Assembly (NCBI GenBank): GCA_029860345.1
Contig: JAOUBJ010000013.1
Location: forward strand, 62,001 to 126,000
Length of the DNA: 64,000 nucleotides
Direction: 5' to 3'
Source: Candidatus Zixiibacteriota bacterium
Lineage (GTDB): Bacteria; Zixibacteria; MSB-5A5; GN15; FEB-12
Shown here: positions 44,025-51,974 of the stretch, piece by piece
How positions within the stretch are numbered: the first letter of the stretch is position 1
Layout of the letters: each line of letters begins with the position of its first letter
Notes under the pieces: model-generated
Databases searched by the model: none
What the model saw: only the letters and a program-made list of their open reading frames with translations
Told to the model about the DNA's origin: nothing
Program-made: the position numbers and the translations under genes

Positions 44025-46085
44025 TTAAAATTCGCCGTCGAAGCGGTATTCCACTTCAAAGCGGCCGATCACGGTTATGTAGTCGTTCTGCATCAGTTTC
44101 ACCGACTGACCGTTGGAACCTTCAAGGATCAACTCCTGCCCTATGTAGAGCGTGTCACTCTTGAGTATCTGAATATCTGCGTTGGTCAGCATGATTTCCT
44201 GGTAGCCGGTGGCCGCCGTATCCAACACCAGTCCGGCCCCGGACACGGGAGCGGCGGTGATAGCCAGCGGGCCAATGGTCAAACCGGGGTTGGCGTAGAG
44301 AGTTGCCGAGTCGGGGCCAATGAATATCTCCACGCTGGCGCCCAGGGGCAGGTGGTTGACGATATTATACACGAATCCGGCCTCGACAACATGGTCGGTC
44401 ACCATGTCGATGTCTTCCTGATTGATCGACTCACGTTCGATGTCGGTTTCGATTTGTGATTCATGTATAACCATCTCCAGTGGCGCCACGATTCCCACCC
44501 GTGAAAAAACGAAATCGTTGGCGCTTATTGTCGATTGGGTCACGCCATCACCGAAGGTCACGGTACCACCGGCCTCGACGTTCGAAGGCAGGGGAGAGAT
44601 GAAGTCGGCGATGTCCGAATTGGTGATCGTTGTTGTAACCGGTGCACCGCTGGCGCCGATTGCGATGTTGCCGGTAAGAGCCAGTGTCTTGCCGTTGTCG
44701 CCGCTCAGTTGAATGTCGAGATAACCCGGCAGGTTGGTGCCGTTTTCGATATCCAAAGTCAGCACGGCCGAAACCAACTCAAGCGAATCGAACCCGGTCG
44801 GAACATCGATAGGAAACGATTCGGCATCGAAGGTCGCATCGGTCGATGAGAATACACCGGTGACACTGCCGAAGGTCAGCGAAGTCAGGTCGGCCTGTAC
44901 AAAGAAACTGTCGGACTGATTGACAGCAACCTGCTGACCGCCCGAACCGGGAACGTCGGCGGTAACATTGATGTCGATCTGTTGCGGCAGCGAACTACCG
45001 CCCGGAACCAGTTGGCTGCCGGCCAGAGCCCGTACTATCTGTACCTGCCCCTGGGCCGGGATGGTCGTGTCGATTGACAGAGCCAGGCCCGACGTGACCA
45101 GGTCCGGAATGCCGATACTGAGATTGGCACTCAGGTTGGTGGCGTTCTCCACCGTCAAAACGAGCTGTCCGGTGGCCATCGTGGCAGTGTCGATCCGTTC
45201 GGTTTCACCCAACTGAACCTGCTCCGCAAAAGCCATGTTCAGCGCCGGAACTTGTGCGACAGCCGAAGACACACTCAAGCCGCTTGGGAAAACCAACTCG
45301 GTACTGATAAAGCGGGAAGATACGGAGTTGATCGTGCCCCCCGGGAAAAAACAGTGAGCGTTCACTCTAAGTTCGTTTGAAAGGCTTTTGCCGGCCAGCG
45401 AAACAGACAATGAGTCGGTACCTCCGGCCGGGATGCCGGTTGGGAATGTGTCCGTGACCAATGTTGCAGCGTTGCCGACGTCGTAGATCTCAACAATGGC
45501 CGTATCAAGGGCGATGCCGAGGTCGTTTTCTACCACCACCAGGACGTTGCCGGAAGCGATGGTCGCCTGTGAAAAGTTGGTGATTGCCGGCATGGTGTTG
45601 ATAATATCAAAACTAAGAGCGCTGATAATCGCCGAGTCACCCGGCAAGCCGGCCCCCAGACCGGTGATCGAGGCCAGCGTGACCGAGATAGGTGCAATCA
45701 CCGGCGGATCAATCGACACCGCGCCCAGTGCTTCGGTAACCGAATAGGAAAGATCGTCGGTGGCCAGGGCAGCGGCATCCAGCATGACGGTGTCAAGGTC
45801 TTCAGTGACTCTGAACGTTATGTTGCCGTCCTGGTCGATCTCCAAACCTTCCTGATCTATCTTGTTAACCAGTTCTTCCATGTCGTAGGTCCGATTGACA
45901 ACCGGCACCGTCAGACGGGTGTTCCATTCCGGAGCCTCCGGTTTCTCAATCGTGCACTGAGCCAGAGTCAAGAACACGACGATCACCGTAATCCCCAGAA
46001 TCAGCCTGGAGCCATACTTGAACAGAAAACGCTCGTTCCACGGCGTTTCTGTTTCGGTTTTTCTGGCGTCTCTCTTACGGGTCAT
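44025..46085 (-). CDS. Large beta-rich surface protein or lipoprotein, function unknown
   Basis: I do not recognise this 686-residue protein. After a basic N-terminus, a membrane/signal segment (RLILGITVIVVFLTLAQC) ends in a cysteine that could be lipidated, with IEKPEAPEWNTRLTVPVVNR after it; this start is typical of large cell-surface proteins beginning 'PEWDV.L..PL...Y.' in FCB genomes. The body is a chain of beta domains rich in Thr, Ser and Val, with repeated ATGQLVLTVENATNL-like and GSDSLSVSLAGK-like strands. It is operonic with the barrel protein downstream, which suggests a joint envelope complex. Confidence 0.72.
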   Translation of the reverse strand: MTRKRDARKTETETPWNERFLFKYGSRLILGITVIVVFLTLAQCTIEKPEAPEWNTRLTVPVVNRTYDMEELVNKIDQEGLEIDQDGNITFRVTEDLDTVMLDAAALATDDLSYSVTEALGAVSIDPPVIAPISVTLASITGLGAGLPGDSAIISALSFDIINTMPAITNFSQATIASGNVLVVVENDLGIALDTAIVEIYDVGNAATLVTDTFPTGIPAGGTDSLSVSLAGKSLSNELRVNAHCFFPGGTINSVSSRFISTELVFPSGLSVSSAVAQVPALNMAFAEQVQLGETERIDTATMATGQLVLTVENATNLSANLSIGIPDLVTSGLALSIDTTIPAQGQVQIVRALAGSQLVPGGSSLPQQIDINVTADVPGSGGQQVAVNQSDSFFVQADLTSLTFGSVTGVFSSTDATFDAESFPIDVPTGFDSLELVSAVLTLDIENGTNLPGYLDIQLSGDNGKTLALTGNIAIGASGAPVTTTITNSDIADFISPLPSNVEAGGTVTFGDGVTQSTISANDFVFSRVGIVAPLEMVIHESQIETDIERESINQEDIDMVTDHVVEAGFVYNIVNHLPLGASVEIFIGPDSATLYANPGLTIGPLAITAAPVSGAGLVLDTAATGYQEIMLTNADIQILKSDTLYIGQELILEGSNGQSVKLMQNDYITVIGRFEVEYRFDGEF

Positions 46086-46270
46086 ATTTCCCCCATACAG
46101 TTTGGAGTTTCACATTCGTTTCAGGAAGGTTGAATGCAATACCGGTGCCCGCCATAGCCATCGGGCCAAGCCGGTATACGGACCTGACATAGCGCCTCAA
46201 GAGAACCCCCGGGATGGTATGAATATGGCTGCGTCAGACCCATTTGAGTATGGGACCAATCCCATATTGA

Positions 46271-46299
46271 TTGTTTTCGAGGCCGTCTGGTGGTATATT
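46271..46299 (+). promoter_or_regulatory. Candidate promoter of the WYL regulator gene
   Basis: TTGTTT at 46271-46276 and TATATT at 46294-46299 are separated by 17 bases. GGAGG follows at 46311, so the leader would be short (about 18 nt). Confidence 0.5.
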
Positions 46300-46323
46300 G
46301 ACGGGATAGCGGAGGACGGCCCG

Positions 46324-47277
46324 ATGGGGATGACCAAGTATGATCGCCTGTTACATATTCTCAATCTACTGCGAGCACGTAGAAATATGACCGCTGGACG
46401 GCTTGCCGTGGAATGTGGAGTCACTGAACGATCGATCTACCGCGACATCCTGGCTTTGTCCGAGGCCAACATCCCGATCTACTACGACAACGGCTATAAA
46501 CTGGCCTCCGATAGTTTTCTGCCCCCTCTGAATTTCGATTACGACGAGTACCAGTTTCTGAAAACGGCCACCGAATCCACACCGCTGAGAACAACCGACA
46601 AGTATGGAGCAATGGCCAAACGTGTCCAGGCCAAGATCGAGGCCTGTCTCTCCGACGCTGTGCGGAAACACAGCCGGTTCACTCCGGTGGCAATGCATGT
46701 CGACATACCCATGACTCTCGAACAGGAGCGTAGTGAACTTTTCTATGGCGATATTGAAGAAGCCGCCACCAACAGTCGCTGTCTGAGAATCAGCTACGAC
46801 TCTATTGAGTCCGGCCAAACCGAACGGGTGGTGGAGCCATACTTCATAATTTTCAGAGGACGCGCTTTCTACTTTGTCGCCTACTGTCGGCTGCGCAGCC
46901 AGGTTCGTACTTTCAGGCTGGACAGAGTATCTGAGGTGCAACCGACCGAGGAATTGTTCAGGCGGCGAGAGGATATTTGCGCCGAAACCTATTTTGACGG
47001 TAGCTGGCGTGTATTCAGTGGTGAGCCGGTCAAGGTTGTCATTCGCTTCAGTGGCGCTGCCGCCCGTGTGGTTTCGATGGGTAACCACCACAGCGATGAA
47101 CTAATCGAGTCGGCCGATGACGGAACGATCGTGTACACTGTGACCTGTCGTGGTCTTCAGGAAATCCAGCGATGGATTCTCGGCTTTGGAAGGGAAGCGG
47201 AAGTAATAGCGCCGGACGAGTTGCGCAACGAACTCGCCGCCATCGGCGCCTACCTCAGAGATACCTACGACGCTTGA
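46324..47277 (+). CDS. WYL-domain transcriptional regulator
   Basis: The 317-residue protein has an N-terminal winged helix-turn-helix (LLRARRNMTAGRLAVECGVT then ERSIYRDILALSEANIP). The WYL domain follows (LRISYDSIESGQTERVVEPY, GRAFYFVAYCRLRSQVRTFR, then LDRVSEV); the signature triad reads F-Y-F in place of W-Y-L. A WCX-like C-terminal extension ends the chain. WYL domains bind nucleotides or other small ligands, often nucleic acids, and regulate DNA repair or defence genes. The ATG at 46324 is used because GGAGG is eight bases upstream; a longer frame to 46018 would overlap the divergent gene. Targets are not evident. Confidence 0.9.
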   Translation: MGMTKYDRLLHILNLLRARRNMTAGRLAVECGVTERSIYRDILALSEANIPIYYDNGYKLASDSFLPPLNFDYDEYQFLKTATESTPLRTTDKYGAMAKRVQAKIEACLSDAVRKHSRFTPVAMHVDIPMTLEQERSELFYGDIEEAATNSRCLRISYDSIESGQTERVVEPYFIIFRGRAFYFVAYCRLRSQVRTFRLDRVSEVQPTEELFRRREDICAETYFDGSWRVFSGEPVKVVIRFSGAAARVVSMGNHHSDELIESADDGTIVYTVTCRGLQEIQRWILGFGREAEVIAPDELRNELAAIGAYLRDTYDA

Positions 47278-47730
47278 GCATGACTGTGGATTCGCCGCCC
47301 ATAGGTCTCGTCATTGCGAGGAGCGTAGCGACGCGGCAATCTCATTCTTGTAGTGCGGGTCCCTCTTCGCCTGCGCGCCGCGGCGTGAACCCGCCAACTC
47401 CATGTGGCCCGACTTCAGGTGAATCTTTTCTTGTAGGTCGAAACCCCTGGTCCAGAGGACCGTCGAAGACGGGTTTCGACAACTTTGACTACCAAAACAG
47501 AGCCAGCCAATCCTGCGAAGCGCGGGATGTCGAAACCGCAGGGGTTTCGACCTACGGTTTCTCCGCCACCTTCTTCAACACTCCCTTCGGTCCCGGTTTC
47601 GAAATTCATTCCAGCATGAGACGCGCGAAGCGCGAAAAAGTGATTTATCACCCCGAGCGGAGTCGAGGGGTATACCAACTCGCCAATAAAAAACGTTGAC
47701 CTCAACCGCCGACGCAGACACATTCCGTCA
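47278..47730. repeat. Intergenic region with palindromic and inverted repeats
   Basis: CATTGCGAGGAGCGTAGCGA near 47314 is a widely seen repeat type. GTAGGTCGAAACCCCTG at 47433-47449 pairs exactly with CAGGGGTTTCGACCTAC at 47539-47555 (17 bp). ACGCGCGAAGCGCG plus GTGATTTATCACC at about 47625-47653 repeats the 9060-9089 element in reverse, followed by the CCCCGAGCGGAGTCGAGGGG palindrome at 47650-47670. No gene is supported. A half-length relative of the GTAGGTCG arm lies at 52866-52890. Confidence 0.7.
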
Positions 47731-48558
47731 ATGAAACGGTTTACCGTCAAAGAACTCGCCTCAGCCGGACTGATTGCCTCGTTGTATACCGTACTCAGTC
47801 TTGCCTTCATGCCGATTTCATTCGGCGTCTATCAGATCAGGGTTGCCGAAGCCCTCACTGTGCTGCCCTTTCTCACTCGGGCCGCCGTGCCCGGTCTGTA
47901 TATCGGATGTCTTTTGGCCAATATCATTGGCGGCATGGGCTGGCTGGATATTGTATTTGGTCCCTTAATCACTCTTGCTGCAGCCCTGATTACGCGCGGG
48001 CTTTACCATCTGTCACGGCGACCGGTCACGTTGTTGCCTGCGGTTGTACCGGTGGTTCTAATGTGGGGCGGGTCGATTTACCTGCTCAATGGAGGAGCTG
48101 TTACGATCAACACGGTCAGCGGGGTAGGGCTGTCGCTGCTCTCACTCGTCTTGATTCTGTTCACTGAAAAGAAACGCGCCGCCGGTGCTGCCACCGAATT
48201 GGTCGACTGGCTGCTGCGCGCGCTATCGATGGCTTTGGCCCTGGTCGCGGTTTTTCTGCTCAGGCAGACCGACGATACTTTTGTTTTTCTGTGTGGCGCG
48301 ATCACATGGCTGGCCACGCCGGTTGTAACGGCGTTACTGGCCCGCCTGTGGTTCTCCGGCGACAACCCGAACCTTCTGATTGCACCATTACCGCCGGTGC
48401 TGCTGAACGCCTTCGGTGTTTCGGCCTATCTCGCACCGCTGATCGGCGTGAGCTATTGGTTCTCGGTGCAGATGGTCGGTGTCGGTCAGTTGATCGCCTG
48501 CTACCTGATCGGCCTGCCGATACTCATCCTTTTGCAGCGACGAAAGAGTGTTTTTTAA
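47731..48558 (+). CDS. QueT-family transporter with a large internal insertion
   Basis: The N-terminal ~98 residues (SFGVYQIRVAEALTVLPFLT, then YIGCLLANIIGGMGWLDIVF) and the C-terminal ~60 (APLPPVLLNAFGVSAYLAPL, VGVGQLIACYLIGLPILILL) match QueT, the substrate-binding component of a putative queuosine-precursor ECF transporter. The usual family length is about 150-170 residues; here 275. The extra ~110 residues in the middle add roughly three hydrophobic helices and a charged loop with EKKRAAGAATELVDWLL. It sits alone between a WYL regulator and the microcompartment pair. Function may be changed by the insertion. Confidence 0.8.
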   Translation: MKRFTVKELASAGLIASLYTVLSLAFMPISFGVYQIRVAEALTVLPFLTRAAVPGLYIGCLLANIIGGMGWLDIVFGPLITLAAALITRGLYHLSRRPVTLLPAVVPVVLMWGGSIYLLNGGAVTINTVSGVGLSLLSLVLILFTEKKRAAGAATELVDWLLRALSMALALVAVFLLRQTDDTFVFLCGAITWLATPVVTALLARLWFSGDNPNLLIAPLPPVLLNAFGVSAYLAPLIGVSYWFSVQMVGVGQLIACYLIGLPILILLQRRKSVF

Positions 48559-48559
48559 T

Positions 48560-48588
48560 TTGACAACATGGGGAGACACTTTTACAAT
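48560..48588 (+). promoter_or_regulatory. Near-consensus sigma-70 promoter of the microcompartment genes
   Basis: TTGACA (48560-48565), a 17-base spacer, and TACAAT (48583-48588) match the housekeeping consensus in 11 of 12 positions. The shell gene begins 52 bases downstream. This is the best promoter in the window by eye. Confidence 0.75.
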
Positions 48589-48640
48589 AATCTATTGCAA
48601 AATGGAAGTTTAGCTCAATCGGTATAAGACAGGAGTGTTC

Positions 48641-48919
48641 ATGGAAGCGATTGGAATGATAGAGACCAGAGGTTTAGTCGCGTTGATCGAAGCATCGGAT
48701 GCGATGGTCAAAGCGGCCAAAGTGACCCTGGTGAGATATGAAAAAGTCGGTGGCGGCCTCTGTACCGCTATTGTGCGAGGCGACGTTGCGGCATGTAAAG
48801 CGGCCACCGATGCCGGCGCTGCAGCCGCACAAAAGGTCGGCGAACTCATCAGCGTCCATGTCATCCCGCGGCCTCATGATAACGTGCACGAGGTTTTCGA
48901 CACTAAACTGCCAAGCTGA
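48641..48919 (+). CDS. Bacterial microcompartment shell protein (BMC-H type)
   Basis: The 92-residue protein is a single BMC domain: [60 protein letters not shown], and [17 protein letters not shown]. It matches PduA/EutM-class hexamers that tile microcompartment shells. The ATG at 48641 follows CAGGAG by five bases. The next gene encodes a CoA-acylating aldehyde dehydrogenase with an N-terminal helix like an encapsulation peptide. No pentamer (EutN/CcmL) or trimer shell gene is within the window, so a complete shell needs genes elsewhere. Confidence 0.95.
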   Translation: MEAIGMIETRGLVALIEASDAMVKAAKVTLVRYEKVGGGLCTAIVRGDVAACKAATDAGAAAAQKVGELISVHVIPRPHDNVHEVFDTKLPS

Positions 48920-48935
48920 TAAAAACAACTAACTT

Positions 48936-48958
48936 CGGGAGCTTGCTTAAAGCTCCCG
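48936..48958 (+). other. Hairpin between shell and dehydrogenase genes
   Basis: CGGGAGCTT pairs with AAGCTCCCG around a five-base loop; no T-tract follows. It lies in the 52-base gap of the operon and might set the relative level of the two products through RNA processing or partial termination. Confidence 0.6.
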
Positions 48959-48971
48959 TTCACTACAATCT

Positions 48972-50438
48972 ATGGCTGATTCCGACCAAAACCCGGCTGT
49001 TGATGATATTGTCCGGTTGGTCCTAAAAGAACTCGACGACGCCAAAAGCGGCTCACCAGAACAATCCGACACCGGGGCGACTACGGCTGTCTGCGAACCG
49101 GACGACAGTTGTTGTCTTTTCAGCAGCCTTGACGATGCCGTCGAATCAGCCCGCATGGCCCAGCGCAAGTTCCTCGACCTCTCGATGGAACGACGCGGCC
49201 ACATTGTCGAGACCATTCGCGGGCGGGCTCTCGAAAGCGCCGAGCGGCTGGGGCAGTTGGCGGTCGATGAGACCGGTCTGGGCAAAATGCCGGACAAAAA
49301 AAACAAGATAATCCTGTGTGCCCGAAAAACCCCCGGCCCCGAAGACCTCAAACCGGAAGCCTTCTCAGGCGACAACGGCCTCACGCTGGTCGAACCGGCG
49401 CCGTGGGGGGTGGTCGGATCAATCACACCGTCCACCAACCCGCCGTCGACTGTGCTCAACAACGCTATCTCGATAATCTCAGCCGGTAATGCTGCCGTTT
49501 TCAACCCGCACCCTTCGGCCAAGAATGTCTCCGGGCAGATGGCGCGACTGGTTCACGATGCAATTGTCGAAGCGGGCGGTCCGGAGAACCTGGTCACCTG
49601 TATCTCGCAACCGACTATTGAGTCCGCCCAGGCGCTCTGGAGCCACAAACATATCGATTTGGTACTGGTCACCGGCGGTGGTGCGGTGGTGAAAGCTGCT
49701 ATGGTCTCAGGCAAGCGGGCCATCTGTGCCGGTCCGGGCAACCCGCCGGTCGTGGTCGATGAAACGGCTATCCTGCCGCACGCTGGGCAGTGTATTGTCA
49801 CCGGCGCGTCGTTTGACAACAACGTGCTGTGTACCGATGAAAAAGAAATCTTCGTCGTCGACAAAGTAGCGCATCGTTTGAAACGCGAGATGATCGCCAA
49901 TGGTGCATTCGAGTTGGACGGAATCGCCATAGATAAACTAACCAATTTATTGGTCGAACGCGACCCTGACGGACAGGGTTACCGTCATGTCGGGATCAAC
50001 CGCAACTTTGTCGGCAAGCCGCCCGATGAAATCCTGAAACAGATCGATGTCGTCCCGCCGCCCGGCACCAAGCTTGTCTTTTTTGAAGCACCGTGGGACC
50101 ACCCGTTGGTCATGGCTGAACAACTGATGCCGGTCATTCCGATGGTGCGCTGCAAGACTGTCGAAGAGGCGATGGAGAAGGCGGTCATTGTCGAGCACCA
50201 GTACAAGCACACTTTTGTCATGCACTCTACATCGATTGTCAACCTCTCCAACATGGCGCAATTGTGCCGCGCCAATATCTTTGTCAAGAACGGCTTCAAC
50301 ATGGCCGGTCTTGGATACGGGGGAGAGGGTTTCGCATCAATGTCGATCGCCGGCACCACCGGCGAAGGCATCACTAAAGCCTCCACCTTCACCCGCCCCC
50401 GCCGCTGCACTTTAGTCGATTATTTTAGGATTGTGTAG
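48972..50438 (+). CDS. CoA-acylating aldehyde dehydrogenase of a microcompartment (PduP/EutE-like)
   Basis: The 488-residue protein has the aldehyde dehydrogenase fold with the CoA-acylating branch's features. These are APWGVVGSITPSTNPPSTVL, VTGGGAVVKAAMVSGKRAIC, AGPGNPPVVVD, the catalytic cysteine in SFDNNVLCTDEKEIFVV, and KHTFVMHSTSIVNLSNMAQL. It would turn an aldehyde, NAD+ and CoA into acyl-CoA within a shell. The first ~25 residues (NPAVDDIVRLVLKELDDA) form an amphipathic helix followed by a flexible stretch, like the cargo-targeting peptides of PduP. The linker contains CEPDDSCCLF, an unusual cysteine cluster. Substrate identity cannot be read from sequence. Confidence 0.93.
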   Translation: MADSDQNPAVDDIVRLVLKELDDAKSGSPEQSDTGATTAVCEPDDSCCLFSSLDDAVESARMAQRKFLDLSMERRGHIVETIRGRALESAERLGQLAVDETGLGKMPDKKNKIILCARKTPGPEDLKPEAFSGDNGLTLVEPAPWGVVGSITPSTNPPSTVLNNAISIISAGNAAVFNPHPSAKNVSGQMARLVHDAIVEAGGPENLVTCISQPTIESAQALWSHKHIDLVLVTGGGAVVKAAMVSGKRAICAGPGNPPVVVDETAILPHAGQCIVTGASFDNNVLCTDEKEIFVVDKVAHRLKREMIANGAFELDGIAIDKLTNLLVERDPDGQGYRHVGINRNFVGKPPDEILKQIDVVPPPGTKLVFFEAPWDHPLVMAEQLMPVIPMVRCKTVEEAMEKAVIVEHQYKHTFVMHSTSIVNLSNMAQLCRANIFVKNGFNMAGLGYGGEGFASMSIAGTTGEGITKASTFTRPRRCTLVDYFRIV

Positions 50439-50451
50439 GGGGGGAGGGGGG

Positions 50452-51867
50452 ATGATGAGTCGAAGAAGCAAGGGTTCAAAAGAGAACCTGAAAGTCGTTC
50501 GGTCACGCACCAGAGCCAAGCTTTCGGATCTACTATCGCTCGACTTCTTTGGTAAGAGAGCAGTTGCCTGCCTGGAGCTTCCTGCGCCAGAGTACGCCAC
50601 GCTTTCTCGCGCCTCAGTGCCCAAGCTGAAGTCGGTGGCAGAGATCATGTTGAGTTCTTGGTCCAGATTGATTGAGGGCGAATTGCCACCCGTCAAGGGA
50701 TGCAAGTGGATATGCCCTCACGGCCACGAGCATCGTATCGAACATATCGAAATACGGGACCGGATGCTCATGATAGCTATAGCATATTACGATGCGGCGG
50801 TACGTCAGTTCATCATCCGCAATGATGGTAAGCAGGGTAATCCGCCGGGCATGCACATTCGTCACATTGAAGCAGTAAGTCAAAAACTGGACGTATCAAC
50901 CGAATCAGAATTCGATTTGACTACCATGAAGACGGCTAGGATGCTGTACTTCAATGGACTATTCTATGCCTACTTCGCGGGGCTTCTTAGAAGATCTGAC
51001 GGACCCAAGGGTACGACCGACGTATTCGAACGTAACTTACACTCGATGCTGCAAAAACTGCATTCGCTGCCATTTGCTCCTAAATCGGCAGTCTTGCAGC
51101 TCGCGGTCCGGCGCATGCTTCAGGGTCTCTTAGACCTGAGTGCCGAGATTTATGGGGAAGTAGCACCTCGCTCACCACACCATATGCCCGGGGTATTTTC
51201 TGCAATTCGACTGGACGAACTCACATCGTTGGCAAAGAGAGACAAGGCTGCTATGCAGCGGTATGGATCTAAGCAGGTTGAAAAGGTCTTTGAGTGGCAG
51301 CTGGCGTTAATCGTCCAGTCCTTCGGATTGACTGTGGTATCCACACGATCTGGACAGAAGACGGTCGATTTGTTGTGCATTTCAGGTTCACCGGACCAAT
51401 GCACTTTCTTGCTGGAGGCCAAAACTTCAAAGTCAGCGTACACCCTTCCTACATCCGACGCACGGGCACTCCGTGAGTATGTTGAAACTGTGCAGAGTAC
51501 ATTGGTGAATCTTCCTAGGCTACGTTTCGTCCTTGTAGTAGGCGGAGAACCTGCGAAGACTCTAAGAAACAAGATCATCAATCTCGAAGCGAAAGTAGGA
51601 GTCCCTGTTAGATTCATCGCCGCCTCTGAGTTGGCCCGTCTGCGAGAGGGTCTTCCGGGTCCGCTTCCAATGGGACCTTTCGTCGATAGACTGATCACCT
51701 ACGGGCAAATTCTTGACGGGGCTTTTGTAGACTCGATCGTGCGAGCTTATGTGAAAGAGCATTCCGCAACCAGTAACTTCGTCGAGACATTACTTTCCAT
51801 TCGTGGCGTGACTAGTCACAGGCTACCGTGGATGGACGGAGACCCGGCATGTGAACTAGGTGAGTAG
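50452..51867 (+). CDS. Unfamiliar protein with a PD-(D/E)XK nuclease-like core
   Basis: I do not recognise the family of this 471-residue protein. Residues about 265-355 resemble a restriction-endonuclease-like core. A helix VEKVFEWQLALIVQSFGLTV is followed by STRSGQKTVDLLCIS and a strand CTFLLEAKTSKSAYTL, giving the D-(x)n-E-x-K pattern, with a glutamate in the preceding helix. The N-terminal part is basic and contains CKWICPHGHEHRIEH, which might bind metal. The body between is helical and includes LRRSDGPKGTTDVFERNLHS. It starts 13 bases after the aldehyde dehydrogenase gene on the same strand, behind a G-rich run. Codon and base use look less GC-rich than the neighbours, so a transferred gene is possible. 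Confidence 0.62.
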   Translation: MMSRRSKGSKENLKVVRSRTRAKLSDLLSLDFFGKRAVACLELPAPEYATLSRASVPKLKSVAEIMLSSWSRLIEGELPPVKGCKWICPHGHEHRIEHIEIRDRMLMIAIAYYDAAVRQFIIRNDGKQGNPPGMHIRHIEAVSQKLDVSTESEFDLTTMKTARMLYFNGLFYAYFAGLLRRSDGPKGTTDVFERNLHSMLQKLHSLPFAPKSAVLQLAVRRMLQGLLDLSAEIYGEVAPRSPHHMPGVFSAIRLDELTSLAKRDKAAMQRYGSKQVEKVFEWQLALIVQSFGLTVVSTRSGQKTVDLLCISGSPDQCTFLLEAKTSKSAYTLPTSDARALREYVETVQSTLVNLPRLRFVLVVGGEPAKTLRNKIINLEAKVGVPVRFIAASELARLREGLPGPLPMGPFVDRLITYGQILDGAFVDSIVRAYVKEHSATSNFVETLLSIRGVTSHRLPWMDGDPACELGE

Positions 51868-51879
51868 CCCGGCCGGTGG

Positions 51880-51952
51880 CCCACAGCTTGCTGTGGGATT
51901 CTAGGCATCTTCGAAGCATTAACAGCTTTGAGGTCACAGATTGTGACCTCAA
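51880..51952. terminator. Two hairpins between convergent genes
   Basis: CCCACAGC-TT-GCTGTGGG lies at 51880-51897, and TTGAGGTCAC-AGATT-GTGACCTCAA at 51928-51952. Both are perfect. Neither has a long T-tract, but their place between genes ending at 51867 (plus) and 51975 (minus) fits a bidirectional stop. Confidence 0.5.
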
Positions 51953-51974
51953 GTTCTAGTGAGTTGCAAACGTG

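Noticed and set aside
48606-48640. Sequence TTTAGCTCAATCGGTATAAG resembles the D-arm of a tRNA
   Set aside because: No acceptor, anticodon or T-arm can be paired around it, and it overlaps the promoter-to-start region of the shell protein gene.
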